Assembly: GCA_027619595.1 (NCBI GenBank)
Contig: JAQCHP010000041.1
Location: 1 to 36,463 of the forward strand
Length of the DNA stretch: 36,463 nucleotides
Origin: Planctomycetota bacterium
Lineage (GTDB): Bacteria > Planctomycetota > Planctomycetia > Pirellulales > Pirellulaceae
Direction of reading: 5' to 3'
This document shows, piece by piece, positions 1 to 7,544 of this stretch. Each line of letters opens with the position of its first letter. Position 1 is the stretch's first letter. A program made the position numbers and the translations under genes. A model generated the notes under the pieces. It was not told the origin of the DNA, did no database searches, and saw nothing but the letters and a program-made list of their open reading frames with translations.

Positions 1-473
1 TTTGGCCGTGCGGTCCTGGCCTAAAAAGCGGAAAAAACGCAGAAGCGTTTTGGATGTTCGGTCGGCACGAATGTAAAGCGGCGAGGGTCCGGGTTCCGGT
101 CGTACCCCGGACCAACACAGAAGATTGTCACGATCAACCAACTTGAGGAGGCTTTGTTGTTCAGAGTCCCGAGGGGCTTACCTACGTACCATAAACGTAC
201 TCGATTTGACCCGTTTCACCCACGGATTCATCGTAAGAGCCATGATTTTTACGTCTTGTCTGCCACTCGCACGAACCGTGGTAGCTAACCCAACACCGTG
301 GGGCAGACGTGGTGATCCCGAATATATCCGACAGGATCTGTCGTTCGTGCCTGCCTCAGCAATTTTCATCAAGACTTAAAGAAACTCACTGTTTGCTGGC
401 CAAGCAGCCCTGACGAACAGTTTCACTGGACAACAGTTTCACTCGACAACAATTACCTTTACTTGAATTCCCT
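1..473. other. Non-coding stretch at the left edge
   Basis: I see no convincing gene here; the short open frames on both strands lack protein-like composition and a ribosome-binding site. The stretch holds two small hairpins (34-51, and 86-113 with an 8-bp stem GGTCCGGG/CCCGGACC) and a block of short tandem repeats at 416-480. It lies downstream of the minus-strand gene that ends at 474, so part of it may be that gene's 3' untranslated region. Confidence 0.5.
34..51 (-). terminator. Possible weak intrinsic terminator
   Basis: The 7-bp inverted repeat AAAACGC/GCGTTTT surrounds a 4-base loop. Read on the minus strand, the stem runs into six T residues, as in a rho-independent terminator for leftward transcripts. 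The stem has only three G-C pairs and lies about 420 bases beyond the nearest minus-strand stop codon, so the call is weak. Confidence 0.25.
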
Positions 474-480
474 TTACTTG
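416..480. repeat. Two adjacent short tandem duplications
   Basis: A 16-base unit (AACAGTTTCACTGGAC) occurs twice at 416-431 and 432-447 with one mismatch. After three bases, a 15-base unit (AATTACCTTTACTTG) occurs twice at 451-465 and 466-480, also with one mismatch. The second copy of the 15-base unit contains the stop codon of the minus-strand gene ending at 474. The pattern fits local slippage duplication; no function is evident. Confidence 0.75.
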
Positions 481-1712
481 GCTACAGGCTGGATCGACGG
501 ATGCCTGAACACGTCGCGCAGATCAGCCTCGTATACTTGCCCAGTAGAATCTGAAGCGAGAACGATCCAGGGAGCAGTGGGGGGAAATGCATGCCGCGGT
601 CCAGTCACATTGTTGACCGATTGGTCCCCAACAATCACGTCAACCTGAGGTGCGGCCAGATCAAGTTGCTCGACGGTCATCGAGATACCAACAATCTTGC
701 TGGTTGTTCCGGCTGTCGACCTTTGGGCAACGGTATGTAGCAAGAACAGCTGCTCGGGGTTTCCTCCGATGACCGCAATCGGTCGCGTGGGTGAACTGGT
801 GGCTGTTAGTGTCGCGTAACCGTGATTCGCCCAGGTACCATCGGCCTGTCGAACCCTTAGAATGTGCTGGGGCTGATCAATTTGATCGAGCGAATTCTTG
901 GAGGCGACAAACAAGGTGCCGCGTTGGTCGACAGCGCAGCGAAGATGATCGTCCGCGTTTGCATCTCCTCGCTGAATATCAACAGGGTTCGTCCAATACT
1001 CCGAGGCAGAGCCGAGGAGATGTTCGCGAGCTACAACCGCCGCTTGCTTTTGATTGCTCCATATGACGCCAACTCGGTCTGCCAAGGCGTACAGACTGCA
1101 GATATCGTCGGGCGCGATTTCGTTTGCTAGTGTAATGGGTTTACTCCAGCTCATCCCCATTGGATCCGTGGTCCACTTGACATAAATGCATCGTCCTCGG
1201 TCATAGGCTATCCACCATCGTCCCTGGTTATCTTGGCAAATGGTTGCCGTCTCGAGAGATTCATCGCGGCTGGCGCTGCGGTCATGTTGGACAGGGGTCG
1301 TCCATTGGGATTCAACGCGCAGCTTTCCGGGCTGGTACGTCCGGTCGACCGAATCGTAGACTAGATCCGCAGTAGCCAACCGATCATCGCCGACCAGTAC
1401 GGCTCGCACGGAATCGGCCGCTGGCCACACATCTGCCAGTCCGGGCAGTCCTTTCAAGTGCTCATCTAAGTGGTTCAGGCGTATCCAACCAGCTGAGTTT
1501 CTTGCATAAACCGAGGAGCCACCGGGAGTGGGAAGCCAGGCCCACCACTGCTCGTGCGCGAACCACAGCTTGCACTGCGGTTTATCTTGTGTCGCAGCCT
1601 CAACACCCGTGCGAATAACCGGCTGTGCGCCTGAGCACTCGGCCTGTAAACAGACAAACATGCCGACAAAGAAGCTCAAGCATGCCGGCGAGAAATTTCT
1701 TAAGAGCTTCAT
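474..1712 (-). CDS. Secreted hypothetical protein, beta-propeller-like
   Basis: The 412-residue product starts with a typical signal peptide: basic MKLLRNF, a hydrophobic stretch to about residue 24, and a likely cut near CSGA/QP. The rest is rich in Trp, Asp and Gly and repeats a pattern of short strands such as GRWWIAYDRGRCIYVKW and RVGVIWSNQ, which suggests a sialidase- or WD-like propeller in the periplasm or outside the cell. I do not recognise a family and see no catalytic motif. A GAGG sequence lies about 10 bases before the ATG. The gene stands alone. Its start is only about 50 bases from the left end of a decayed insertion sequence, so its promoter may have been displaced or replaced by the element. 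The reading frame is intact. Confidence 0.7.
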   Translation of the reverse strand: MKLLRNFSPACLSFFVGMFVCLQAECSGAQPVIRTGVEAATQDKPQCKLWFAHEQWWAWLPTPGGSSVYARNSAGWIRLNHLDEHLKGLPGLADVWPAADSVRAVLVGDDRLATADLVYDSVDRTYQPGKLRVESQWTTPVQHDRSASRDESLETATICQDNQGRWWIAYDRGRCIYVKWTTDPMGMSWSKPITLANEIAPDDICSLYALADRVGVIWSNQKQAAVVAREHLLGSASEYWTNPVDIQRGDANADDHLRCAVDQRGTLFVASKNSLDQIDQPQHILRVRQADGTWANHGYATLTATSSPTRPIAVIGGNPEQLFLLHTVAQRSTAGTTSKIVGISMTVEQLDLAAPQVDVIVGDQSVNNVTGPRHAFPPTAPWIVLASDSTGQVYEADLRDVFRHPSIQPVAK

Positions 1713-1763
1713 TCTGATGGGTCCTCATCTGGATCGTACAGGCCTGATCGCGCATTTAAGGCG

Positions 1764-1789
1764 TCGTTCGGAAATAAATAAACTACCTG
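1764..1789. repeat. Left terminal inverted repeat
   Basis: The left repeat pairs with the reverse complement of 2693-2714. The outer block TCGTTCGGAAATAA matches TCGTTTGGAAATAA with one mismatch, and the inner block ACTACCTG is identical. The left copy has four extra bases (ATAA) between the two blocks. Confidence 0.8.
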
Positions 1790-1833
1790 ATTGGTATTGA
1801 CTCGGCGTAGATGGTTTTGCAAACCTCTACAGG

Positions 1834-2699
1834 TATGCCGGATGCAAATGTTGTCGAAGGAATCCGATTCAAATACTTGGCGCTGGTCGATGATCTCGAC
1901 GAGCGGGCAAGGCGTCGTTGGGCGGCAACTGAAGCGTTGGCGATTGGACGCGGTGGTATTGTATTGGTTGCTCAAGCCGCTGGGTTGTCCGATCGTACAT
2001 TGTACAGTCAAGAATGGCATCCAGGAAATCCACGATCCTTCGCCGCTTTCAGCCGGTCGTCAACGTCGCTCTGGCGCGGGACGCAAGTCACTCGAATATC
2101 ACAATCAAAATTTGGTCAAAGTCGTGGAAGCTTTGGTCGAGCTAAGCGAGCGTGGTGATCCTCAGTCGCCGCCACGATGGTCGGCCTGCAGTTTCAGTGG
2201 ATACGAAGAAGAAAGAAGTGCTGGGAAACAAGGCAAATGTCGGACGCGAGTACTGTCCCAAAGGGGAGCCGCTTGAAGTGGACACTCATGACTTCCTTGA
2301 CAAAGCTCTTGGAAAAGCGGTTCCCTATGGAGTCTACGATATCGCTTATGGAAACTAGAACTTCAAAAACTGGCTAATGAAACAGGCATGAAGATCGAAG
2401 TCTGTCACTATCCACCGGGAACGAGCAAATGGAACAAGATCGAGCATCGGCTATTCTGTCACATCACTCGTAACTGGCGTGGCGTCCCGTTAGAAACGCA
2501 CCAGGTGGTTGTGAATCTGGTAAGCTCAACACGAACCAATGCAGGTTTAGAAGTTCACTGCTGGCTCGATAGCGGAACGTATACGAAGGGCCGAAAAGTT
2601 TCCGATGCAGAAATGCAAAGCGTACACCTGAAACGCAATACATTTCATGGCGACTGGAACTATGAGATTTACCCAAATACAAAACCAAGATTCAGGTAG
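1834..2699 (+). pseudogene. ISAzo13-family transposase, frameshifted and internally deleted
   Basis: Family motifs appear in order but in changing frames. The N-terminal part (KYLALVDDLDERARRRWA, then AIGRGG) is read from about 1834 to 2000. A shifted frame carries the GRQRRSGAGRKSLE segment to SPPRWS at about 2180. A third frame carries VSVDTKKKEVLGN, REYCPKGEP and PYGVYDIA to about 2345. The next frame carries WKLELQKLANETG and the C-terminal CHYPPGTSKWNKIEHRLF, NWRG and FHGDWNYEI to the stop at 2699. Compared with my memory of family members, about 60-70 residues are missing between SPPRWS and VSVDTKKK and about 45 before WKLELQKL. The second deletion removes the usual TADGGGSNGSR active-site region. 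The gene is dead. The stop codon lies inside the right terminal repeat. Confidence 0.85.
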
Positions 2700-2714
2700 T
2701 TTATTTCCAAACGA
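2693..2714. repeat. Right terminal inverted repeat
   Basis: CAGGTAGT followed by TTATTTCCAAACGA is the inverted partner of 1764-1789, with one substitution and a 4-base length difference. The transposase stop codon TAG (2697-2699) lies within it. Confidence 0.8.
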
Positions 2715-2791
2715 ACACTAAGTGCGCAAAGACAGCTTTCGCCCGGTGCAATCAGAGAACGATCGACTCCACCAAAATTGCTTGCTCGCTC

Positions 2792-2807
2792 TCCCCGAAT
2801 GCGGGGA
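2792..2807 (-). terminator. Hairpin after the OmpA-like gene
   Basis: The 6-bp perfect stem TCCCCG/CGGGGA with a 4-base loop lies 16-31 bases past the stop of the minus-strand gene ending at 2823. No T-run follows it on the minus strand, so it may be a transcript-end stabiliser or a rho-assisted terminator, not a classic intrinsic terminator. Confidence 0.35.
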
Positions 2808-2822
2808 CGAGGGAAGACAGAT

Positions 2823-5003
2823 CTACCAAGTTCGCAATTGCAGGACGGCTCTGCGTGCGCGGCGCACTTCTTCCGCATTGATGTCTTTGGGCGGTAGGTT
2901 GGGAAGGATCTTAGACGGCGATCCTTTGGCTGCAAAAATCTGCCGAGGAATACCCTTGGAAGTAAGTTCCTCGACGACTCGTTCGCCGCGAGATTGACGC
3001 AATTTGTGTACCTCTTCTTCGACCAGACTGTCGGTTGGGGCTGAAAATCCGATGGCATCGATTTCGATTCTGAGTCGCAGTGACTGCGTCGACTTCAGGA
3101 GTTGGGCTATGAGCCGATTCAGTTCGTCAAATTTGTCGAGTTGATCGCCATCGAGTTCTGCACCACCCGGTTGAAAGTAGATTGCGATCGATTCCAAAGC
3201 GAGCTTGTCGCGCAAAAAGACTTCGCGGTCTATGTCGCTGCACTGTGAAAGATCGATTTGTTCGATCCCTGGTACCAGCGTTGATATGGCTTGTGCCCGT
3301 TGGATCCAGGTATGGGCTGCACTACCAACAACACGAAGAATGCCCTGTTGGAAGGTTAGTTCGATACTAGGAGCAGGCGACAACAGTCGCCTGGCGCGGG
3401 CCAAAATGAATTTGTCGTGATGAGCGGTATACGATTCGCCGTGCCAGACGACCTGCGGGACCGGAGTTGCGGGGTCAATTTGCTCTAGGGTTCGCGACAG
3501 TGGGTCGCGCAAGCCGTAGACATGCAATTGGTCACCTAGAATCTGTGAATGCGTAACAAGGTAGCCAGGTTCGATGCGCAATTGATCCAAGAAATGAGTT
3601 ACGGCGAGATTGGAGTCCACGAGTTTGCTGACGTCGACCTGTCGGACACCTGGTAGCGTGGCATAAGTCGGCGCCGTCGATTCAATCCACGCGCGGGTCG
3701 CCGTACCGGAGAAGGTGACGACTCCTTCGTTAATCTGCACCTCAACGCCTGTCGGAGGACGGATGAGTTCCGTCAAGCGTCGTTGAACAATTTCGGACTC
3801 CAGGGAAGTATAGGAACTCCAGATCAGATGGATTTTATTGCCGTCCAGGAGCCGCTGTTGATTTACTAATTCTTGCGGGTCTGCGGCCAGAGGATCACGC
3901 ATGCCATGGACGAAAAAATGGTTGCGAGCACTTGTTATACGGGTGACTACCACTCCTGGTTGTGCGTCGATTTCGTGAACCAGTTGATTCCAAATGGAAC
4001 GCTGCCGATAGGCGTGCCAGCCCCACATCGTTGCCAGTCCCAAGAGAATTAGGGGAACCGTTGCTGTGAGTAGAGGGACCCAACGACTCCTTTTTTTGGG
4101 AGGCGCTTGGTACTGTTCCAAGAGGCACGCTGAGAGATAGTGGTCCGCGGCAGCCAAGGGACCACTGTCTCCCTGGAATTCGTCCAGCATCCGCCGCAGA
4201 TCGCGATGAACCGCATCCAGTTGGTCACACATGAGCGTCGACAGCGACGGAGGTGGATACCCTTGCACGACACAGGAGAGCACCGCCATGGGGCCAGCTT
4301 CGATTAATACGAGGCGATCACCGACGTTCAGGCTCTGCAAGGTATCGCCCGTTTTTCCACCGAACGAGTCTTGTACAAAATCCTGGATGGCCGTCAGCAT
4401 CCCAGATACCATCTCCGGATCAACGGTGGTCGATGGGTGCATGCTGAGGTGGTGTAGCAAGAGTCCCGTCTTTCGGTGGATCAAGAAGACTTGATCCACG
4501 CGGTAGACCAACGTATGCAGTAGGACAATCTCGCCAAATGACTTTCCCGTTTTCCATGCTTCCCAGCGCCAGCGATAGCTTTGTACCGAGAGGCTTTGTT
4601 CGATCGTTTTGTTGAGCGTCTCCACCATTCCCCGGATGGCCAACGAAATAGAATGACGAATCGCCGGACCCATGATGGGTGATATGGCATCGACTAAGGT
4701 TTGCGGATTCTCCTTGACAGATTTCTGGAAGGCGTCGGCGAACGCCGGACCAAGAGCATCACCCATGGCCGGGCTTTGCGCGGTCGAAAGTCGTACGGCG
4801 GCAGGCAACAGGGGGCTCAAAGATTCGGCCGTAAATTGCTGTTTCTCAACGGCGGCCTGCAGTTCGGCCAACTGCTGCCGATCGTCCCGCAGCAAGAGGC
4901 TCCGCAGTTGTTCTAAGGGCGCGACGCTGTGGGTTGAATCCCGCTCCATATCGGACGCATCCGTAGAAGAAGGGGATCGAGATGGTGGCGAGTTGTGCGT
5001 CAT
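2823..5003 (-). CDS. One-TM sensor/BON/OmpA-like envelope protein
   Basis: The product has 726 residues. Residues 30-120 hold a helical segment with the motifs EQLRSLLLRDDRQQL and PIMGPAIRHSIS, which I know from a widespread bacterial family usually annotated as OmpA family protein. Residues about 150-280 (VLLHTLVYRVDQVFLIHRKTG, then LSCVVQGYPPPSL) look like a cytoplasmic roadblock/PAS-like sensor fold. One membrane helix spans about 309-331 after a basic KKRSR. Outside it, two similar modules of about 120 residues follow (340-462 and 470-590), each with an (L/M)RDPL motif and a BON-like end. Residues 600-726 resemble an OmpA C-terminal, peptidoglycan-binding domain. It is the last gene of a minus-strand group with a hybrid kinase and a coiled-coil protein, so a role in passing envelope state to the cytoplasm is likely but inferred. 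The start gives MTHNSPPS with no better alternative. Confidence 0.75.
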   Translation of the reverse strand: MTHNSPPSRSPSSTDASDMERDSTHSVAPLEQLRSLLLRDDRQQLAELQAAVEKQQFTAESLSPLLPAAVRLSTAQSPAMGDALGPAFADAFQKSVKENPQTLVDAISPIMGPAIRHSISLAIRGMVETLNKTIEQSLSVQSYRWRWEAWKTGKSFGEIVLLHTLVYRVDQVFLIHRKTGLLLHHLSMHPSTTVDPEMVSGMLTAIQDFVQDSFGGKTGDTLQSLNVGDRLVLIEAGPMAVLSCVVQGYPPPSLSTLMCDQLDAVHRDLRRMLDEFQGDSGPLAAADHYLSACLLEQYQAPPKKRSRWVPLLTATVPLILLGLATMWGWHAYRQRSIWNQLVHEIDAQPGVVVTRITSARNHFFVHGMRDPLAADPQELVNQQRLLDGNKIHLIWSSYTSLESEIVQRRLTELIRPPTGVEVQINEGVVTFSGTATRAWIESTAPTYATLPGVRQVDVSKLVDSNLAVTHFLDQLRIEPGYLVTHSQILGDQLHVYGLRDPLSRTLEQIDPATPVPQVVWHGESYTAHHDKFILARARRLLSPAPSIELTFQQGILRVVGSAAHTWIQRAQAISTLVPGIEQIDLSQCSDIDREVFLRDKLALESIAIYFQPGGAELDGDQLDKFDELNRLIAQLLKSTQSLRLRIEIDAIGFSAPTDSLVEEEVHKLRQSRGERVVEELTSKGIPRQIFAAKGSPSKILPNLPPKDINAEEVRRARRAVLQLRTW

Positions 5004-5029
5004 AATGCGGTCGTATTCGACCAGCCGGA

Positions 5030-5125
5030 CTATCGCCCGTGCACGTCGTCCGTGTGAGGAGGTGTTTCAGCAAGTTGAGAGGCAACTTCCTGCAACATTT
5101 TGGCTAGGTCACTTCGGCCCGTCAT
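5030..5125 (-). CDS. Possible 31-residue peptide gene
   Basis: An ATG at 5125 opens a 31-codon frame (MTGRSDLAKMLQEVASQLAE, then a polar tail) ending in TAG at 5030. It fills the gap between the coiled-coil gene ending at 5141 and the OmpA-like gene starting at 5003, on the same strand. The first 20 residues would form an amphipathic helix. The ribosome-binding site is poor and I know no homologue, so it may be chance coding in an intergenic spacer. Confidence 0.3.
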   Translation of the reverse strand: MTGRSDLAKMLQEVASQLAETPPHTDDVHGR

Positions 5126-5140
5126 GGTACGACGTAAGCC

Positions 5141-5431
5141 CTAATGATGGTCGGCCAGAGCGCGACGTAGCTCGTCGACTTGTTGTTGCAAACTGGTGTT
5201 TGCTTCGGATGCCGTGTTACCCAGAGCTTGAATTTCATCCGTCAGGTGGGCTTGCGCGTCCAAGATCTGCTTTTGAAGGTCACTTTTCGTGCGCGCCAGT
5301 TCTTGGCTCAGTTCGTGCAATTGACTAGTCAACGCGCGCATCTGTTGTCCAAAAAGAATGTCTCGGACTTGTTCCAGATCTTCCTGGGGCCGATTGGGAT
5401 CGGGGTCACTGCTGATGGGACGTTGTGCCAT
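5141..5431 (-). CDS. Short coiled-coil protein
   Basis: The 96-residue product has no signal peptide or membrane segment. After a Pro-rich start (residues 1-16), residues 17-92 form heptad-like repeats of Leu, Gln, Glu and Ala, such as LTSQLHELSQELARTKSDLQ and LQQQVDELRRAL, which is a strong coiled-coil pattern. Its motif DLEQVRDILFGQQMRAL resembles PLEQLRSLLLRDDRQQL near the start of the downstream 726-residue protein, so the two may share an interaction helix. It lies 55 bases after the hybrid histidine kinase and before the OmpA-like gene, all on the minus strand and probably one operon. I do not recognise a named family; a scaffold or adaptor role is inference. Confidence 0.7.
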   Translation of the reverse strand: MAQRPISSDPDPNRPQEDLEQVRDILFGQQMRALTSQLHELSQELARTKSDLQKQILDAQAHLTDEIQALGNTASEANTSLQQQVDELRRALADHH

Positions 5432-5486
5432 TGGTATCCCCAGTCCTCGTCGGTCGATGCAAATTACCCAAGTCGCATTGCTGGGG

Positions 5487-7112
5487 CTATCGGCAGATGC
5501 TACCTAGTTTCTCCAGAAGTAGAAGAAGTTCGCTGGGTTGGAACGGTTTTGCCAAATAGTCATCCATGCCTGCTTCGAGGCAGCGATCTCGATCTGACGG
5601 CATTGCTCCGGCTGTGAGGGCTATGATGATCACGCGACATCTTGGCGGTTCCATGGCCCGAATTTGTCGGGTCGCTTCGTAGCCGTCGATTCCAGGCATT
5701 TGACAGTCCATAAGACAAACGTCGTAGTGTGCCTCACGGAGTCGTTCCAGAACTGCTTCGCCGTGGTCAACGATGTCCAGTTCGTGGCCAGTTTCGGCCA
5801 AGATCAATTGCACTAAACGTTGGTTGATGCAGTTGTCTTCTGCCAGCAAAATGCGCAAGGGACGCAGATGGGCGTCGGACCGCGCCACGGGGACCGCTGA
5901 ATCATCAGCCGCTGGCTCAACTCGCGGTACTGCCCTGCGGAAGATCGCCGAGAAGCCAAACCGGCTCCCGCCACCTGGAGTGCTTTGAAGCCACATACGC
6001 CCCTGCATCATGCGCACTAAATGCTGGCAAATACTCAATCCGAGTCCTGTACCACCGTATTCGCGTGTCGTAGAACCATCGCCCTGTTCGAACGGCAAGA
6101 AGATCCGCCGCTGCTGCATTTCGGACATGCCAATCCCGGAGTCGCAAACCGTAAAATTCATCGCCACGAAACCATCATGTTCGGCATCTTGGGACGGTTG
6201 TGCGGCGATACGAACATATCCTTGTTCGGTGAATTTGATGGCATTTCCGACGAGGTTGTTGAGAAGTTGCCGCAGTCGCAGCGAGTCCCCCACGACTTCG
6301 TCCGGCAAGGTTGCATCAACGTCGCATGTGAGTTCAAGGTTTTTTTCGCGTGCAGGAGGTTGAAGCAGTACGACGATTTCAGATAGCAATGCACGCAGCG
6401 AAAATGGCTCGTGTTGGAGTTCCAGTTTTCCGGCCTCAATCTTAGACAGGTCCAGCAGATCATTGACGATCTCAAGAAGGCTTTGAGCCGATCGATGTAC
6501 CGCCTGCAGGCATTCAGCTTGACGGTCATCGTGACTCGATTTTAGCGCTAATAGCGTCATGCCGAGAATGCCATGGAGCGGTGTGCGGAGTTCATGGCTG
6601 ACGTTGGCCAGAAAACGGCTTTTGGTGTCACGCGAGGTCTCCGCATTTTCTTTGGCACGCCGCAATTCGATTTCTAGTTGTTGGTGTTGTGCCGCGGAAG
6701 TTTCATGGCGAAGTTGGCTTTCTCGCCCGCGTTGCAATAGCGTATGGCGATCTTCGGACGCGGTTCGCAATCGTTCGATGCACACGTACCGTCGCCCTTG
6801 GACTTGGAACGTGGAGGCTTCCAACTGCCACGGCGAACCGTCCTCCGGTGAAGATTCCTGCCAGATGCCGGACAATCGCGTATCTTGGGGGGACAAGTCG
6901 TCGTGCGGCGGGTTTGCCTGGAGAAAGTCCTCAAGGAACGGGAAGATTCGCTCGAGTTGACAGTGATTCGTGCGGACAATTTCCCGGGTGATCGTCTTCC
7001 GCCATGCGGGTGTCGGCTGAAGGACCTGAAATTTTCCCCCAGCGATGGCTTCCATGGCTACAATATCTAGTGCTGCACAAAGATGACAGTCCAACGTTGA
7101 ATCTGTTGACAT
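5487..7112 (-). CDS. Hybrid histidine kinase with C-terminal receiver
   Basis: About 540 residues. Residues 15-115 form a PAS-like input domain (DIVAMEAIAGGKFQVL, then RRYVCIERL), followed by a coiled-coil linker. The HisKA box FLANVSHELRTPLHGILG carries the phosphorylated His near 173. The ATPase domain shows the N box (LVGNAIKFTEQG), G1 (DSGIGM) and G2 (GGTGLGLSICQHL). A receiver follows from about 418, with LLAEDN, the phospho-acceptor Asp near 468 in CLMDCQMPG, and the Lys in LAKPF. No membrane segment is seen, so it is cytosolic. The frame stays open to 7214, but I chose the ATG at 7112: the longer start would overlap the divergent gene at 7203, and a TACAAT box lies about 42 bases upstream of 7112. 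It heads the group with the coiled-coil and OmpA-like genes; with no partner regulator adjacent, the receiver may end the relay or pass on phosphate elsewhere. Confidence 0.85.
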   Translation of the reverse strand: MSTDSTLDCHLCAALDIVAMEAIAGGKFQVLQPTPAWRKTITREIVRTNHCQLERIFPFLEDFLQANPPHDDLSPQDTRLSGIWQESSPEDGSPWQLEASTFQVQGRRYVCIERLRTASEDRHTLLQRGRESQLRHETSAAQHQQLEIELRRAKENAETSRDTKSRFLANVSHELRTPLHGILGMTLLALKSSHDDRQAECLQAVHRSAQSLLEIVNDLLDLSKIEAGKLELQHEPFSLRALLSEIVVLLQPPAREKNLELTCDVDATLPDEVVGDSLRLRQLLNNLVGNAIKFTEQGYVRIAAQPSQDAEHDGFVAMNFTVCDSGIGMSEMQQRRIFLPFEQGDGSTTREYGGTGLGLSICQHLVRMMQGRMWLQSTPGGGSRFGFSAIFRRAVPRVEPAADDSAVPVARSDAHLRPLRILLAEDNCINQRLVQLILAETGHELDIVDHGEAVLERLREAHYDVCLMDCQMPGIDGYEATRQIRAMEPPRCRVIIIALTAGAMPSDRDRCLEAGMDDYLAKPFQPSELLLLLEKLGSICR

Positions 7113-7142
7113 GGTTTTCGACCTGCAGGCCAAAAGTGGATG

Positions 7143-7159
7143 CAATTGCCTCAATTGTA
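7143..7159. promoter_or_regulatory. Divergent promoter region with paired CAATTG sites
   Basis: Two copies of the palindrome CAATTG (7143-7148 and 7152-7157) lie three bases apart in the 90-base gap between the kinase gene and the MoaD-like gene. Read on the minus strand, TACAAT (7159-7154) is a fair -10 box for the kinase gene; I see no good -35 box. The paired palindromes could be an operator, but nothing shows what binds there. Confidence 0.3.
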
Positions 7160-7202
7160 GCATCTCACCGCCGTTAATCGCAGTCGCTCTCCTGGATCGT
7201 CT

Positions 7203-7487
7203 ATGCCACTTCAAATTTGTATCGAGTTTTACGGGAGCGTCCGACTTCGTGCGGGAGAATCGAGTATGCTGTTACCAGCTGACGATATTGGCATCACGGT
7301 CGGTCAAGCCTTGTCCAGCGTCACCCGCAGATTCCCGCAGCTCATCGGCTTTTGCTGCGGTTCGGACGGGGCGCTCCAACCGGGTTTCGTGGTCAATGTA
7401 GACGGCCAATTGTTTACACGGGACGATTCCCACCGCCTTTTGCCCGGGCAAACTCTGCTCGTGTTGTCAGCCGACGTGGGCGGATAA
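7203..7487 (+). CDS. MoaD/ThiS-family sulfur carrier protein
   Basis: The 94-residue product has the beta-grasp pattern of MoaD: a first strand CIEFYGSVRLRAG, a VGQALSSVTRRFP helix, the segment FVVNVDGQLF, then LLPGQTLLVLSADVGG ending in the Gly-Gly needed for adenylation and thiocarboxylate formation. In the known family this protein gives sulfur to molybdopterin or to other acceptors. It lies 57 bases before an aldehyde:ferredoxin oxidoreductase on the same strand, so it probably helps make the metal-pterin cofactor of that enzyme. The MoaE-like large subunit is not in this window. The start ATG has no clear ribosome-binding site; an inner ATG at 7266 would cut off the first strand and is unlikely. 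Confidence 0.8.
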   Translation: MPLQICIEFYGSVRLRAGESSMLLPADDIGITVGQALSSVTRRFPQLIGFCCGSDGALQPGFVVNVDGQLFTRDDSHRLLPGQTLLVLSADVGG

Positions 7488-7544
7488 GTATGCCAGCGAT
7501 ATCCGTGTTGAACAGTTTATGATGGCGAAAAAAAGAGGTTTGTT

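Larger units (their letters stand above)
1761..2718 (+). mobile_element. Decayed ISAzo13-family insertion sequence
   Basis: The element is bounded by imperfect terminal inverted repeats (1764-1789 and 2693-2714) and encloses a broken transposase with ISAzo13-family motifs. The exact ends are uncertain. The direct repeat TAAG sits just outside both ends (1757-1760 and 2719-2722) and may be a target-site duplication, though four bases can match by chance. At about 0.96 kb it is shorter than a full ISAzo13 element, because two inner pieces of the transposase gene are missing. It cannot make a working transposase but could in principle be moved in trans. Confidence 0.8.

Noticed and set aside
125-379. 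84-codon plus-strand frame at the left edge
   Set aside because: Composition is not protein-like, no ribosome-binding site, and no family resemblance.
4846-5085. 79-codon minus-strand frame overlapping the start of the OmpA-like gene
   Set aside because: It is an out-of-frame shadow rich in Arg and lies mostly inside a better gene.
7113-7214. Longer start for the hybrid kinase
   Set aside because: It would overlap the divergent MoaD-like gene and cover the likely promoter; the added 34 residues are basic and not domain-like.
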